Assembly (NCBI GenBank): GCA_963579905.1
Contig: CAUZIZ010000006.1
Location: 1-64,000 of the forward strand
Length of the DNA: 64,000 nucleotides
Reading direction: 5' to 3'
Origin: CAUZIZ01 sp963579905
GTDB taxonomy: Bacteria; Acidobacteriota; UBA6911; RPQK01; JAJDTT01
The notes under the pieces were generated by a model that saw only the letters and a program-made list of their open reading frames with translations, was not told where the DNA came from and ran no database searches. Made by a program: the position numbers and the translations under genes. Numbering within the stretch: position 1 is the first letter of the stretch; the number at the start of each line of letters is the position of its first letter. Positions 7,368-21,778 of the stretch are shown here, piece after piece.

Positions 7368-10154
7368 CTATTCTAGAAGTTTGGCGATCCTCTTTTCGGA
7401 TTCGGGGCTCCAACCTGCAAAGACATCGGCGACTCGGCCCTTCTTATCGACCAGAATCGACAGGGGAACGAACGCCTGGTCTCCGCCGTAGACCTTCTCA
7501 ATGCCTGCCTCATCGATTCGGTATAAGGGATAGGAAACGCCCAGTTTCCGCGCAAAAACTTCAATCGAAGCCGGCGCTACTTCCTGATCGAGACTGATAC
7601 CGAGCAGTTGGATTCCCTTTTTCTGGAAGCGGAGCTTGAGCTTTTCGAGCTCCGGCATCTCCTTACGACACGGTCCGCACCAGGTGGCCCACAAATTCAA
7701 GAAGTAGGCGGTTCCTTTCGGCAGGGCGGCCGGCGGCTCCTTTTCTTGGCCGTTCAAAGAATATAAGTCAAAAGCGGGGAGGACACCACCTTTCTTCAAG
7801 CCCAATTTGTGCCAGATCAGATCGTCTCTACTGACCGGATCGGGGAGCGACGCAGGGCGATCCGTCAAGATTGTGTAATCTTCTGATGATTCGACGATCT
7901 TCAGCGAGGTACCGGAAGAGATCCTTCCGAAGCGATGCGACTTGCCCGATGGCCAAAGTACCTCCATCCATTCCGCCTCCTCCTTCTGTCCCAGGCCGAA
8001 AAGGAGTCGGGGATCCGGCTGAGCGAGAAAACCATTGCCGCCGGAGCACACCCGGGTCTGAACCCCATGGGCTGTCTTCAAACGCACCACCGCTCCGAAG
8101 GCGTCCCTGCCACTCTCCCTTCCCTCCAGGACAACCCTGATGAAGTTGTTCGCCTGACCTACATTATTCTTGAAGAGAAGGTGCCCTTCGCCTTGGATGG
8201 CGGTCAGAAAGATGTCCAGATCTCCATCGTTGTCGAAATCCGCCAGCACAGCGGCACGACCATCGGATATGGAGTCGATTCCAGACACTCCGGAGATGTC
8301 TTGAAATCCTTGAGACTCAAGATTCAAGAAGAGCGCATCTCGCTCGAATCCGCTGAAAGAGAGCCCCTCACGGAACAAGAGCTTCATGTGCTCCTGCTGA
8401 TAGCTCTGGTTACCCGGGTCCTCCAAGCCCACGCTGGACGCCACCACGTGGCGCCAGAAAAAGCTTCAGGTATCCTTCATGGACTTACCACTGATAAATC
8501 CGTTGGGCGAGTAAAGATCCTCCCAACCATCGTTATCGAAGTCCACGAAGACGCCACCCCAGGCCCAGCCTGCCCCGAAAGGGCCCAAGGAGGCGCTGAC
8601 ATCCCGGAAATCGCCCTTCGAATTGCCTTGGAACAAGCTGTTGCCTGCCGCCAGCTTTCTTAGAACGCTACGACTCGATGTGCCGCTCGGAAAGAGACGA
8701 TCCAGAATCCGATTTCCCGCAGTGGACGACATATTCGTCACGTAGAGATCCAGATGCCCATCGTTGTTGTAGTCCCCAAACGAGACCCCCATGCCATTTC
8801 CGGGATCCAGGACACCCGATGAGTCTGCCCGATCCTGGAATCGGTCTCCCAGGTTCACGTAGAGAGCATTCTCTCCGAAGTCGTTCGCAACATAGAGGTC
8901 CAGCAGACCGTTGCCGTCGATATCGGCGAACTGAGCGGCATAACTCCAGCGCCTGTCCTGGACGCCCCAGGCTTTGGCAGACTCGGTAAAGGTTCCGTCC
9001 TTTTGATTGAGGAAGAGTAGATTGGGGGTTCCGTTGCTGGCCCGATGCCAGGAGTTGGGCATGACCCTTCCATATCGGTTGTAGGAAGTGACATAAATAT
9101 CGGTCCATCCATCCCTATTGACGTCCGCGGCGGTAGCACTGAAGCCAACAGCTGGCAGCGACACGCCCGCTTCCTGAGAGATATCCCGAAAACTCAACTT
9201 GCCATCCGGAATGAGGCGGTTCTCAAAGAACATCTGCTCCCCGACTGCGGCCACGAAGAGGTCCAGATCTCCATCATTGTCGGCGTCCAGGAACAAAGGC
9301 GCCGTTCCCGACAGGGTCACAGCGACACCAGCATCTTCCGCCGCATCGGAGAAGGTGCTCCCCTGGTTTCGGTAGAGGTAGTTGCGCCCAATCCCAGTGG
9401 CGAAGACATCTATCAAACCATCTCCATCCACATCTCCTGCAGCGGCCCCGTGGTAGACGAAATCGTTGTTTCCAGGCGAGCCATAGGCAGGAAGGGACAC
9501 TGAAACGCCCGCGGGGAGAGCGACCTGCGAGAACAGGTCGACATCGGTACGGAGGGTCTGGATCCTTTCGATCCTGAAAACAGAAATCAGCCAACTCTCG
9601 GTCCCGGTTCGCTCCGCCTCGATCCGACCATCTCCTCGGACCCACAGCCGCCGGTTGCTCTGATCTCGGCCTACCAGGAAGAACTTGAATCCGCTCTTTC
9701 CAATACCCCTCTCCGGCTCTCCCGAAAAGCGGGCCTGCTTGACCTTGAAACGAGCGTCCTCGATCTCCGAAAAAAGCGAGAGAAATGCTTCCCACGTATT
9801 CTCTAGCTGCTCCCGCATCAAGGTCGCGCTGGGCACAGGCTGAAGCACACCCAACGAAATCCACTTAATTGTTTTGGTAGAGGGCCCCAGGGACGCAGGC
9901 CAGGGCGTCGCCTGCACAGGATCGTGGAAAAAGCGGACGATTCGCTTCGGTTCTCTCTGCTGGACCGCGCTGGAAAAGTCGATAAGGGCGTTCGCTAGCG
10001 ACTCCGATAGATCCTCTACTTGCCCCAGATCCTCTTTGTCCAGCTGAAACTGACTTGGTTCTACCGATTGAGCCTCAACGAGGCCAATTCTGAGGACAAG
10101 CATTAACACTAAAGCGTGGCTACAAAACAGATTCACTAGCCCATTATATGCCAC
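7368..10154 (-). CDS. Secreted CRTAC1-like protein: VCBS/FG-GAP repeats + UnbV + thioredoxin, with in-frame UGA (candidate selenoprotein)
   Basis: The reading frame runs from GTG 10154 (GGAGGAGG 5 nt upstream) to 7368, 928 residues, with one internal stop: TGA at 8468-8466, codon 563. Both sides belong to one protein. Upstream lie a signal peptide and several FG-GAP/VCBS repeats (DVDGDGLIDVF, DADNDGDLDLF, DIDGNGLLDLY, DFDNDGWEDLYSPNG). Downstream the text continues SFFWRHVVA, one more repeat (DFDNDGDLDIF), a UnbV/ASPIC domain (residues about 669-755) and a thioredoxin/TlpA domain with WATWCGPC (Cys 826 and 829). A hairpin at 8434-8457, just after the UGA, fits bacterial SECIS rules, so the UGA may encode selenocysteine. 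Alternatives are a nonsense mutation, with the part from 8447 made separately (that GTG has no RBS), or a sequence error. UnbV proteins with thioredoxin domains are secreted; their substrates are unknown. Confidence 0.8.
8434..8468 (-). promoter_or_regulatory. Candidate bacterial SECIS element at in-frame UGA
   Basis: Reading the minus strand, the UGA (8468-8466) is followed by 8 nt and then a hairpin. The left arm CTGGCGCCAC (8457-8448) pairs with GTGGCG-T-CCAG (8444-8434), giving ten base pairs and one bulged T around a 3-nt loop GTG (8447-8445). The spacing from UGA to the loop is 18 nt and the first loop base is G. Both agree with the known bacterial SECIS consensus (about 16-37 nt spacing, loop 3-14 nt, G among the first two loop bases). 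In bacteria SelB binds this loop to deliver Sec-tRNA. Confidence 0.55.
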
Positions 10155-10529
10155 ACAGGCCTCCTCCAGGGGATCAGGGAAGAAGCGTTCAGCCCCCTCC
10201 CACCGGCCGGGACTTGAGGATGTCCAGAGTGTTCACTATTCCGACCAGGTGGCCCTCATGAGTCGAAAAACAGCCGCCGATGCTTCCTCACGTTGACATG
10301 GGGTCAAAGATAAGAGTATGATTTCCAGGATCTCTTCAGTACAAGGCCTCCTGAAGCTATCTCAAGAAGAAATATTGAAGGCCTAGTCAGTCTTACCCCT
10401 GCGAAAGATACCCCCATAGGAATCACCGACTGGACCGTGGCCCGCGACCAAGAATCCGACCATGTTCTGTTCCTTTATCTGTCAGCATCTCAGGGTTGGA
10501 AGACAAACATATTCTCTTAGGAGGAGAAG
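10155..10529. other. Intergenic region with decayed CBS-domain fragment and RRM-gene leader
   Basis: On the minus strand, 10290-10189 reads IGGCFSTHEGHLVGIVNTLD then ILKSRP and a stop. This is the pattern of the last strand and helix of a CBS domain (G-x-L-x-G-I-V-(S/T)-x-x-D-(I/L)). A TGA in frame just before it and the absence of any start mark it as a gene remnant. The rest (10300-10529) shows no gene; AGGAGGAG at 10519-10526 is the RBS of the RRM gene. Confidence 0.4.
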
Positions 10530-10859
10530 ATGAGCAACAAACTGTATGTAGGCGGTCTACCCTATTCCACAACGGAAGAAGCGCTAGAGCAACTTTTCTC
10601 GGAACATGGAAATGTCGAATCGGCCAAGGTGATTACGGACAGAGATACTGGTCGATCACGGGGCTTCGGTTTTGTGGAGATGGAATCCGCAGGCGAAGCA
10701 CAAAAGGCGATCTCGGCCCTGAACGGCACCGATCTTGACGGACGGACTCTAACCGTCAATGAGGCCAAGCCCCGGGAGAATCGATCCGGTGGTGGTGGTG
10801 GTGGTGGTGGTTACGGCGGTGGAGGCGGAGGTGGAGGCGGAGGTCGCGACCGCTGGTAG
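10530..10859 (+). CDS. RRM-type RNA-binding protein with glycine-rich tail
   Basis: A 109-residue protein with one RNA recognition motif. RNP2 is LYVGGL (residues 5-10) and RNP1 is RGFGFVEM (44-51). The domain ends near residue 82 and is followed by a Gly-rich tail of about 20 residues ending GRDRW. It resembles cyanobacterial Rbp and other bacterial single-RRM proteins, many of them cold- or stress-induced, which act as RNA chaperones. A strong AGGAGGAG RBS lies just upstream of the ATG. The gene is monocistronic with its own terminator, which fits high expression. Confidence 0.93.
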   Translation: MSNKLYVGGLPYSTTEEALEQLFSEHGNVESAKVITDRDTGRSRGFGFVEMESAGEAQKAISALNGTDLDGRTLTVNEAKPRENRSGGGGGGGGYGGGGGGGGGGRDRW

Positions 10860-10883
10860 CTCCGTAGATTTATAGCACTAACC

Positions 10884-10919
10884 AAAAGAGGGGCGTCCGG
10901 GTCGGTTCGCCCCTCTTTT
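10884..10919 (+). terminator. Rho-independent terminator of the RRM gene
   Basis: A perfect 12-bp stem AAAAGAGGGGCG / CGCCCCTCTTTT around a 12-nt loop, ending in a T run, 24 nt after the stop codon. Confidence 0.85.
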
Positions 10920-10990
10920 GCGTGTGGGCACCCAACCTCAGCAGCAGTTCCGATCCAAAGGGCAGCGATACTACTTCCCTGCCCTTTCTT

Positions 10991-11216
10991 GTCAGTGCCC
11001 CCCCAGCGGTGCTGCCCCGTTCGAGAAAAGAAACTTCCGGCTACTGGGGATTTGTGCGGCTCTCTCCTCGAAACCTGGGCTCATTTCGCTAACGGCTCAA
11101 GTCGTTCGCGGCTCTGTCGGACTTGGCTTCGTAACGCTGGTAGTTCACCCGTTGGCGGCACCTTCGGAGGACTGGAGACGTGCGACGAATTCTTGAAGTT
11201 TCAGCTTAGTGCAAAC
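10991..11216 (+). repeat. R1 dispersed repeat, full copy
   Basis: Closely matches the 7084-7318 copy over the whole CGAGAAAAGAAACTTCCGGC ... CTAACGGCTCAAGTCGTTCG ... GTTCACCCGTTGGCGGCACC ... GAGACGTGCGACGAATTCTT run and ends with GAAGTTTCAGCTTAGTG, the sequence that begins other copies. The terminal motif is therefore directly repeated around the unit. It lies between the RRM terminator and the 3' end of the glycosidase pseudogene. Confidence 0.85.
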
Positions 11217-11250
11217 AAGTTCTTCCGAACCCGCTCGCATTTCGTTCTCG

Positions 11251-13557
11251 TCAAGGCTGTATTGGCTCCAGGGGATAGTGGATTCTTGTCTTCGATACGT
11301 TCGCCACTACGTCCTTGCCATCGACATTGAGTGTGAGACCCTTCTCCTTGCTCCAGCTTACAGAGACTTTGTGTCCCAGCACCTTTAGATTCGAGACCGA
11401 AGCTTCGCGCCACGGGCTGTTGACGTTCACTTCGATGCCCTCCTCGGCTACCCTCAAACCGAAGACGCCTTCGTAGAGCCCCAGCATCAGATTGAAGTTG
11501 GCTGGATAGTTGAAGGACCTCGCCGCCGGCCGGCATCTCCCTCCGGCAAACATCTCGCCCGTTTCCGCACTGTATGCCTCCGCCATATACCTTGGTCCGA
11601 GACCCTCACTCCACCAGTGCAGCTTGAAGAGCTTCTTCAACATGAAGTGGGCCATCTCGGTTTGTCCCGCCCAATAGAGGCCCCTGACTATCTCCATCTG
11701 ATAGTGCCAGACCAATGATAGTGCCAGACCAAACCAACAATCTCGTGGTTGTCGGGATCGTAGAAGGGACTGTCCCAGGCCAGGGATGGCAGCCCGTAGG
11801 GTCGGTTGAAGGCCTTCGATTCGAGGTTCTTGACCAACGCCTTGACCTCATCAGCCAGACCACGCATTCCATTCATGAAGAAGGAGGCCAGGAAGCCGGT
11901 GGTGAAGGAAAATGCATGCTTGTGTACGGTCTGCTGACCATTGGAGTCCACGTCCACGTACATCCCCAGCTCGGAGTTCCACATCAAACGGTTGACTTGC
12001 TCAGCTAGACTCTGCGACTTCTCCGAATACACTTGGGCCTTCTGGGTGCGTCCGATGGCTCCTTCCAGGAAAGCCAGGTCCGACAAGGCCCCTGCCAGGA
12101 AGGCATTGAGATCGCAGTAGGAGGCACGGCTCCCTCTGTACTTCTCGGCCAGGTCCATCCAGGCGTAATCTCCTCCAATCGTCCAGTAGAGTCCCAACGC
12201 CTGGTTGAACCGGTTGTCGTCGTACCACTTCAATCCCATCTCCAAACGCTCAATCAGAGGAACTCCCTCGATTTCTTGCGTCAGGAAAGCGGTGTCCCCA
12301 GCGAACTCAACGTACTTCCTGGTGATCTGCGCCAGCGTGCTCGGCCCCCCATCCATCATGAATGGATCCTTCTGCACGCGCCCTTTCCCACTGTCGAAGT
12401 AGACGCCCCTCACCCCCGGGACTTGCCCGTCTTCCCGTTGGGTTGACCACATGATGCGCACAAAGTCCTTTACGGCCTGAGGCATCCAGTAGATGACAGC
12501 GGCGGCGGCCTCCATGTTGTCAATGTTTCCAATCACCTGATCGTGTAGATAACCGCTGTAGTTGGTGCTCCACTGCCCATTCGGGAGGGCATCGTCGTCG
12601 ATATCCCATTGGTTGATCCTGAAGTTGGCCCACATCCAGTAGTGGGCCCCCACGAACTGATCGTCCGGGCAGCTGAATTGGGGGATATCTTGCAGGAAAT
12701 TGTTCCAGTACGCGGTGGTCTCGGCCAAGCGTGCTGCCGGGTCGGACAGGATGTAGCCGGCGTCTTCCTGCGCCTGCTGAGAATCCTTAGCGATGGATCG
12801 GACAAAAGAAAACTCCTGTGGACTGCCCGGCTCCAGGTTGATGTCATGCTGCTCCAGGATGTTGTAGACATCGCCCGAGAACATTTCTGACAAGGTGAAC
12901 TTCCCGTTCTCCAGGGAGCAGCCTGAGGCCATGCCCGTCCCGGGTCGCAGATCACATAGCGCCAGCCCCTTGTCGATCCAGGCCTTCTCTGCCCCGAGGT
13001 CTCGCGGCCTCTTGTCTCCGAAGCCCAGGATCTCCCTGAAAAGACGCAGCTTGAGTCTTCTTGAAGCCTTGATCCTGACGGTGGTGCAGTAGGCAAACCG
13101 GCCTGGCGGTGCAAAGCTGCGGGCTTCCAACTCGAAGTCTTTGAACTTGAGACGCCCAGATATGCTGATCCGGACGGAGCGAGACCCTGGCTTCCTGGGC
13201 ATACTCCAGGGACAAGGGATACTTCTCTCCTGTTTCGGCATCGTATACAGCCGAGATTATGTCCCGATCCACCGGTGGCTTGACGCTGGCCCGGATAACG
13301 CTGCTGCACAAGCCACTGACCTCCAGGCGTCTGATATCGCACCGAAACATCACCCGGTTGTTGCCATAGGAAGCAGGTAGATTTCTGACCCTGCCGGGGT
13401 CGACTGAATACTCCAGCCAGGCGCAGGCATCGGTTGCAAGTGAATTCGCTTCAGGTGCGGCCTTCGTTTCGCCAGCACCGCTGGGCGAGACAAACGTTGG
13501 GACTGTCGTACCGACCAGTGACGCGGCCAGCAGTTCTCGTCTAGTCAAGGGGCTCAT
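11251..13557 (-). pseudogene. Tat-exported six-hairpin glycosidase-like protein, two frameshifts
   Basis: Three overlapping frames make one protein of about 768 aa. Frame 1 starts at ATG 13557 with a Tat-type signal (LTRRELLAASLVG) and runs to about 13180. Frame 2 covers most of the protein to 11688. Frame 3 covers the C-terminus from 11715 to 11251. The frame 2/3 break is an exact 17-bp tandem duplication (11699-11732); removing one copy restores GLVWHYQMEIVRGLYWAG. The core (YWMWANFRINQWDIDDDALPN, REDGQVPGVRG, YWTIGGDYAWMDLAEKYRG) looks like an (alpha/alpha)6-barrel glycoside hydrolase of the GH78/GH95/GH63-like superfamily, but I cannot name the family. The last 100 residues look like a beta-sandwich. 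Two independent frameshifts suggest decay; sequencing error is possible. Confidence 0.7.
11699..11732. repeat. Exact 17-bp tandem duplication breaking the glycosidase gene
   Basis: TGATAGTGCCAGACCAA occurs twice head to tail (11699-11715 and 11716-11732). Seventeen is not a multiple of three, so the second copy shifts the frame and creates an early TAG. Confidence 0.95.
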
Positions 13558-13852
13558 GTTTCATCCTCGTTGTTTGAGGCCGCTTGCGCGGCCCGGAAAG
13601 GTATCATGACGCTCCTCCTCTCACACTTGTCCCGTCAGATAGAGTCCTTGGGAGGCAAGTGTTATGCGAGTCTATGCCAGCTGGGATTCTGGCATCGGTA
13701 TACGGACAACACAAGCATCGAGGTCCATCAGGGGTTGTGACACACGGCGACCCATGGGAAACTGTGATTCTCGATATGGGCCACAACCCCGTTGGGATTG
13801 ACCTCACTCTTGATGATACCTAACCCACGCTTTCCATAGGGGGTTTCAAAGT

Positions 13853-15541
13853 ATGACAAAACTCATGATAGGGACATTGTTCTTGAGCACTGGTTTGCTC
13901 GCGGGAGGTGTCCGTCAGCCACTGCCTCCGGGCGAAGGCTCTCAAGAACAGGAAGCGCTGGAAGAGAAGAAGTCACCCTTCATCGAGCCCCAGGAACGCT
14001 CCAAGAGAATCCGCCGCAACCCCGGCTCCTGGAATCCCATCGTCGATCTCACGGATATCTTTCCCGGTAACCGGGCTATGAATCGCCACGGCGTATTCGA
14101 ACTTTACGACGCGGCGATCGGCGTCAAGCTCCGCGTCGAGCAGGCCCGCCGGTCGAAACCGCTCCTGGACGCGGTTGCGGAGTGGGAGAAGGGACAATTT
14201 ATCGGTCCACTCTTCATCTGGGAAGCCGAAGGCCACTTCCACATGATCTACGAGTGCAGCCGCGCCAGCTCAACCTGCTATGCGAGGAGTTCCGACGGCT
14301 ACCACTGGGAGCGGCCAAACCTGGGTGAGGTCGAGTTCGAGGGCTCGGCGAAAAACAACATTCTCCGCAACGGAATCAAGGGAGCTACGGGTGTTTTCAT
14401 CGATCCCCATGCCCCCCAGGCAGAGCGCTTCAAAGCCATGGGTGGCGACATGGCCTGGTACGACCCGGCCACCCTGCAGCCGCTGGACGGCGAGGAGGCG
14501 ATGCGGCGATGGAACGCTCAGGTCTATGACGAGGACGCCTACAAGGGTCCCCGGGCCGAGATATGGGGCCGCACCCTCGCTTGGATCTCGGCGGACGGCC
14601 GTAAATGGAAGGAGCTGGAGGAACCGCTGGGCAATCGGCCCGTGAACGGCGGAATTTCCGCCCGCTACGATTCCCACAACGATGAGTACATCGCCTACCA
14701 GCAGATCATGGGTAACACGGCTGAACTGATGCCAGGCATCGGCACCGCCCGCGTCGAGGAAGAGACGCAGCGCCGCACCATTGGATTCTCACGCACCAAG
14801 GATTTTCGCCGTTGGCCTGCACCCAAGTTGATTCTGGCTCCTGATGCCCAGGATGACCTGGATATCTCCTTCTATGGAGCCAACTACTTTCCCTACCCCG
14901 GACGCACCGACCTTCACGTCATGATGATCCCCGTCTACCACCAGCTGATCGACCATGTCGACACTCAGATAGCCTTCAGTCGAGATGGCCTCTTCTGGTC
15001 TCGGCCCGAACGCCGCCCTATCCATACGGTGGGGACGCCCGGCAGCGGCGAGGACTCGCAGGTACATACCTGGCGCAATGGACTGGTGGAACTGCCGGAC
15101 GGTCAGTGGGCAATGCCGTATACGGGGATGTCGAGCCTGCACAACGCCTACGGGGAAAAGCAACTCTTTCCGCGGGGTCGGCCGATCCAGATCCGCTACG
15201 CACTCTGGGATCCGCACCGCTTCATTGGCATGGAGGCTGACAACGAAGGCCGGTTCACGATACCGACCATCTACCGCCATGGGAATCAGCTGCGCTTGAA
15301 CTACCGCTGCGCGGTGGGGGGCTGGATACAGGTGGAGCTCCTGCGCAAGAGTCCCTCCATGAACCACGCTGACCTGGGTCCCGTTAAAGGATTTAGTTTC
15401 GCCGACTGCGAGCGACTGACGGGTGATGAATCCGCTCGCGTCGTGACCTGGAAAGGCAAGAGCGACCTTTCAGGGATCGGTGACACGGGAGCGATCCGCA
15501 TCAAGATGTTTCAGGCCAAACTCTTTGCCTACAAGTTCTAG
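13853..15541 (+). CDS. Secreted beta-propeller glycosidase-like protein
   Basis: 562 aa with an N-terminal signal peptide (residues 1 to about 18, ending LLAGG). The body repeats short strand patterns typical of five-bladed glycosidase propellers (GH43/GH32/GH130-like or sialidase-like). Examples are FHMIYECSRASSTCYARSSDGYHWERP, RTIGFSRTKDFRRWPAP and DTQIAFSRDGLFWSRPER, each an Asp-box-like (S-x-D-G-x-x-W) turn. A C-terminal strand-rich region (residues 450-560) may be a carbohydrate-binding sandwich. It follows a divergent glycosidase pseudogene, so the neighbourhood is about polysaccharide or glycoside use. No exact family or substrate is recognised. Confidence 0.7.
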   Translation: MTKLMIGTLFLSTGLLAGGVRQPLPPGEGSQEQEALEEKKSPFIEPQERSKRIRRNPGSWNPIVDLTDIFPGNRAMNRHGVFELYDAAIGVKLRVEQARRSKPLLDAVAEWEKGQFIGPLFIWEAEGHFHMIYECSRASSTCYARSSDGYHWERPNLGEVEFEGSAKNNILRNGIKGATGVFIDPHAPQAERFKAMGGDMAWYDPATLQPLDGEEAMRRWNAQVYDEDAYKGPRAEIWGRTLAWISADGRKWKELEEPLGNRPVNGGISARYDSHNDEYIAYQQIMGNTAELMPGIGTARVEEETQRRTIGFSRTKDFRRWPAPKLILAPDAQDDLDISFYGANYFPYPGRTDLHVMMIPVYHQLIDHVDTQIAFSRDGLFWSRPERRPIHTVGTPGSGEDSQVHTWRNGLVELPDGQWAMPYTGMSSLHNAYGEKQLFPRGRPIQIRYALWDPHRFIGMEADNEGRFTIPTIYRHGNQLRLNYRCAVGGWIQVELLRKSPSMNHADLGPVKGFSFADCERLTGDESARVVTWKGKSDLSGIGDTGAIRIKMFQAKLFAYKF

Positions 15542-15582
15542 GAGAATCAGTGGACGCCCCGGTTCAGACGTTCAGAAGAATT

Positions 15583-16353
15583 CTAAAACGTGAAGCCGTC
15601 GGAGCTGTCCTGCGGCTTGTATCCCAACACCTCTTGCGCGTGAGTGGTGTCCCGGATGGCCCACTTGTTGTTGGAAACAGTGTCGAAGATATCAAATCGC
15701 AACGACTCGGGAGCGCTCAGACACAGATCTATCATCTGGACGCAGTCTCCATGGCTGAGCCAGCCCGACACATGACGCTGGATCTCCGGACGGTTGCTCT
15801 TCAACAGGGCGCCGATCCTCAGACAGATGATCGACATGTTCCACTCAGCGGAGTACATCCGGCCCAATACCTCGCCAAAGGCCTTGGTAACCCCATAGAG
15901 ATCATAGGGCCAGTAGGACGAGTTCTGGTCCAACATGTCCCATTTCTCAGGAACCTTGTCGTATTCGCCCGCGACAATTTCCTTATAGGGCGAGTGATGG
16001 TACTGGGGGCCTAACGTGACGGCGCCACTGCTGGCATAGATGACGCGCTTCACGCCCTGAATTCGCGCCGCCTCGTAGACGTTGCGGCAACCCTTGATGT
16101 TGATCTCCAGATTGCCCTCCCAGCTGTGGACATTCCGGTTCTCGGCTGAAAGATGAAGCACCATATCCATTCCCTCGAAGGCCGGTAGAATGGCCTCGAA
16201 GTTAGCGATGCTGGCCCTCGTATTGGGGATCCCATCCACGTCACTCCGATTGAGTCCGCTGAAATCGTACTTGTGTCCCAGATTCCTCCAGGTAAGACCA
16301 CCTATGTCTCCGCTAGCACCCGTGATGAGGACTTTCTTTTTTGGATCTGCCAT
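15583..16353 (-). CDS. NAD-dependent epimerase/dehydratase (extended SDR)
   Basis: A 256-residue Rossmann-fold enzyme. The nucleotide-binding motif is TGASGDIGG (residues 11-19), the NAG-equivalent is HLSAENR, and the catalytic Ser is in YASSGAV with Tyr/Lys in YDLYGVTK (YxxxK). The short length and a C-terminal half without a long substrate domain resemble uronate dehydrogenases and related sugar SDRs, so a uronate or sugar-nucleotide substrate is a guess. It is convergent with the propeller gene and 41 nt from it. The 5' region has an AT-rich leader with a plain GTTACTCCC... context and no clear promoter. Confidence 0.85.
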   Translation of the reverse strand: MADPKKKVLITGASGDIGGLTWRNLGHKYDFSGLNRSDVDGIPNTRASIANFEAILPAFEGMDMVLHLSAENRNVHSWEGNLEINIKGCRNVYEAARIQGVKRVIYASSGAVTLGPQYHHSPYKEIVAGEYDKVPEKWDMLDQNSSYWPYDLYGVTKAFGEVLGRMYSAEWNMSIICLRIGALLKSNRPEIQRHVSGWLSHGDCVQMIDLCLSAPESLRFDIFDTVSNNKWAIRDTTHAQEVLGYKPQDSSDGFTF

Positions 16354-16817
16354 TTTTGTTACTCCCTAGGGTTGAGGGCAACCGCCGCTAACCAGAAGGG
16401 GCGGCACGGACTGAATCAGTCCAGCCCGAAAGTGTATTCCAAGGTACCCGACAAGGTGCGAGTGAACGGGCAGCAAAAGCATCCACAAAAGGATCGTGAA
16501 AATAGGAGTACAGTGGACATGAGCACTCTGCAGAGAAGGACTCTGTATTGACAGAAAATGCATTATATGCCCGCCTGGAGACGCGGTCAAGACGGTCCTA
16601 TTGTCCTCTTTTTTCCTTTGCCCTTGCCCCGGCCTAAGACCTCGAAAAATCCCAAGATACAAGATACAGACAAATTCCAAATCACAGGCACCAAGCTCCA
16701 AACGATCAACTCTCATCCCCAACCAGAGTTTCTTCCTGAATAATCCCATCGCAGGTTTGACCCCTCGATCGTCAGCCCCTACACTCCCCGAAGCAATCTC
16801 GATCGAGCAGCGAAGAA
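16354..16817. other. Intergenic gap with degenerate TTGGGACTTGG-type repeat
   Basis: No gene is seen. 16650-16705 (AAGATACAAGATACAGACAA ... CAGGCACCAAGCTCCAAAC) is, in reverse complement, similar to 55500-55555 (GATTTGGGACTTG ... CTTGGGACTTGGCACCTGG). It is therefore a loosely conserved, dispersed low-complexity repeat. The gap separates two divergent genes and should hold both their promoters; none is clear. Confidence 0.5.
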
Positions 16818-21374
<4,557 letters not shown>

Positions 21375-21778
21375 CTGGCATTTCACTCCCGACGGCGAGC
21401 CCAATCTGATCGATGCCATCGAACAGGATCGCCCACCATCAACCCTCGGCGATCCAACAGAGCCGCGAACGACTTGAGCCGTTAGCAAAATGAGCCCAGG
21501 TTCCGAGGAGAGAGCCGGACAACTCTTCCCCACGCAGTGGCGCACAAATCCCCAGTAGCCGGAACTTTCTTTCCCGAATGGGGCCAGGGCTTCCTGGGGG
21601 CGGGACTTACCTGAAACTTCATTGGCAAACGTAGCTTTGGCCTCCAGACCGAAGTATTCCTTCGAGCCTTTGGCTCGGACGGCGGCCTGGAGACCGCCGC
21701 CACGGCCGGGACTCCAAGTTTCCTTCTCGAATGGGGCAGCGCAGCGGGGGGGGCACTAACTTGAAGCTCGGTAGCGGT
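21375..21778 (-). repeat. R1 repeat (reverse orientation) plus partial copy and hairpins
   Basis: 21452-21622 is R1 in reverse (CAGAGCCGCGAACGACTTGA ... TGAGCCCAGGTTCCGAGGAG ... CTGAAACTTCATTGG). Hairpins follow at 21660-21700 (CGAGCC-TTT-GGCTCG and GGCGG-CCTGGAGA-CCGCC). A partial end unit lies at 21717-21770 (CTTCTCGAATGGGGCAGCGC ... CTAACTTGAAGCTCGG). It reaches within a few bases of the cobA stop codon. No gene is recognised, although 21363-21478 reads DDWHFTPDGEPNLIDAIEQD in one frame before entering the repeat, possibly a remnant. Confidence 0.75.

Noticed and set aside
7935..8663. 242-codon plus-strand frame through the UGA region of the CRTAC1-like gene
   Set aside because: Antisense to the FG-GAP/UnbV domains; no motif.
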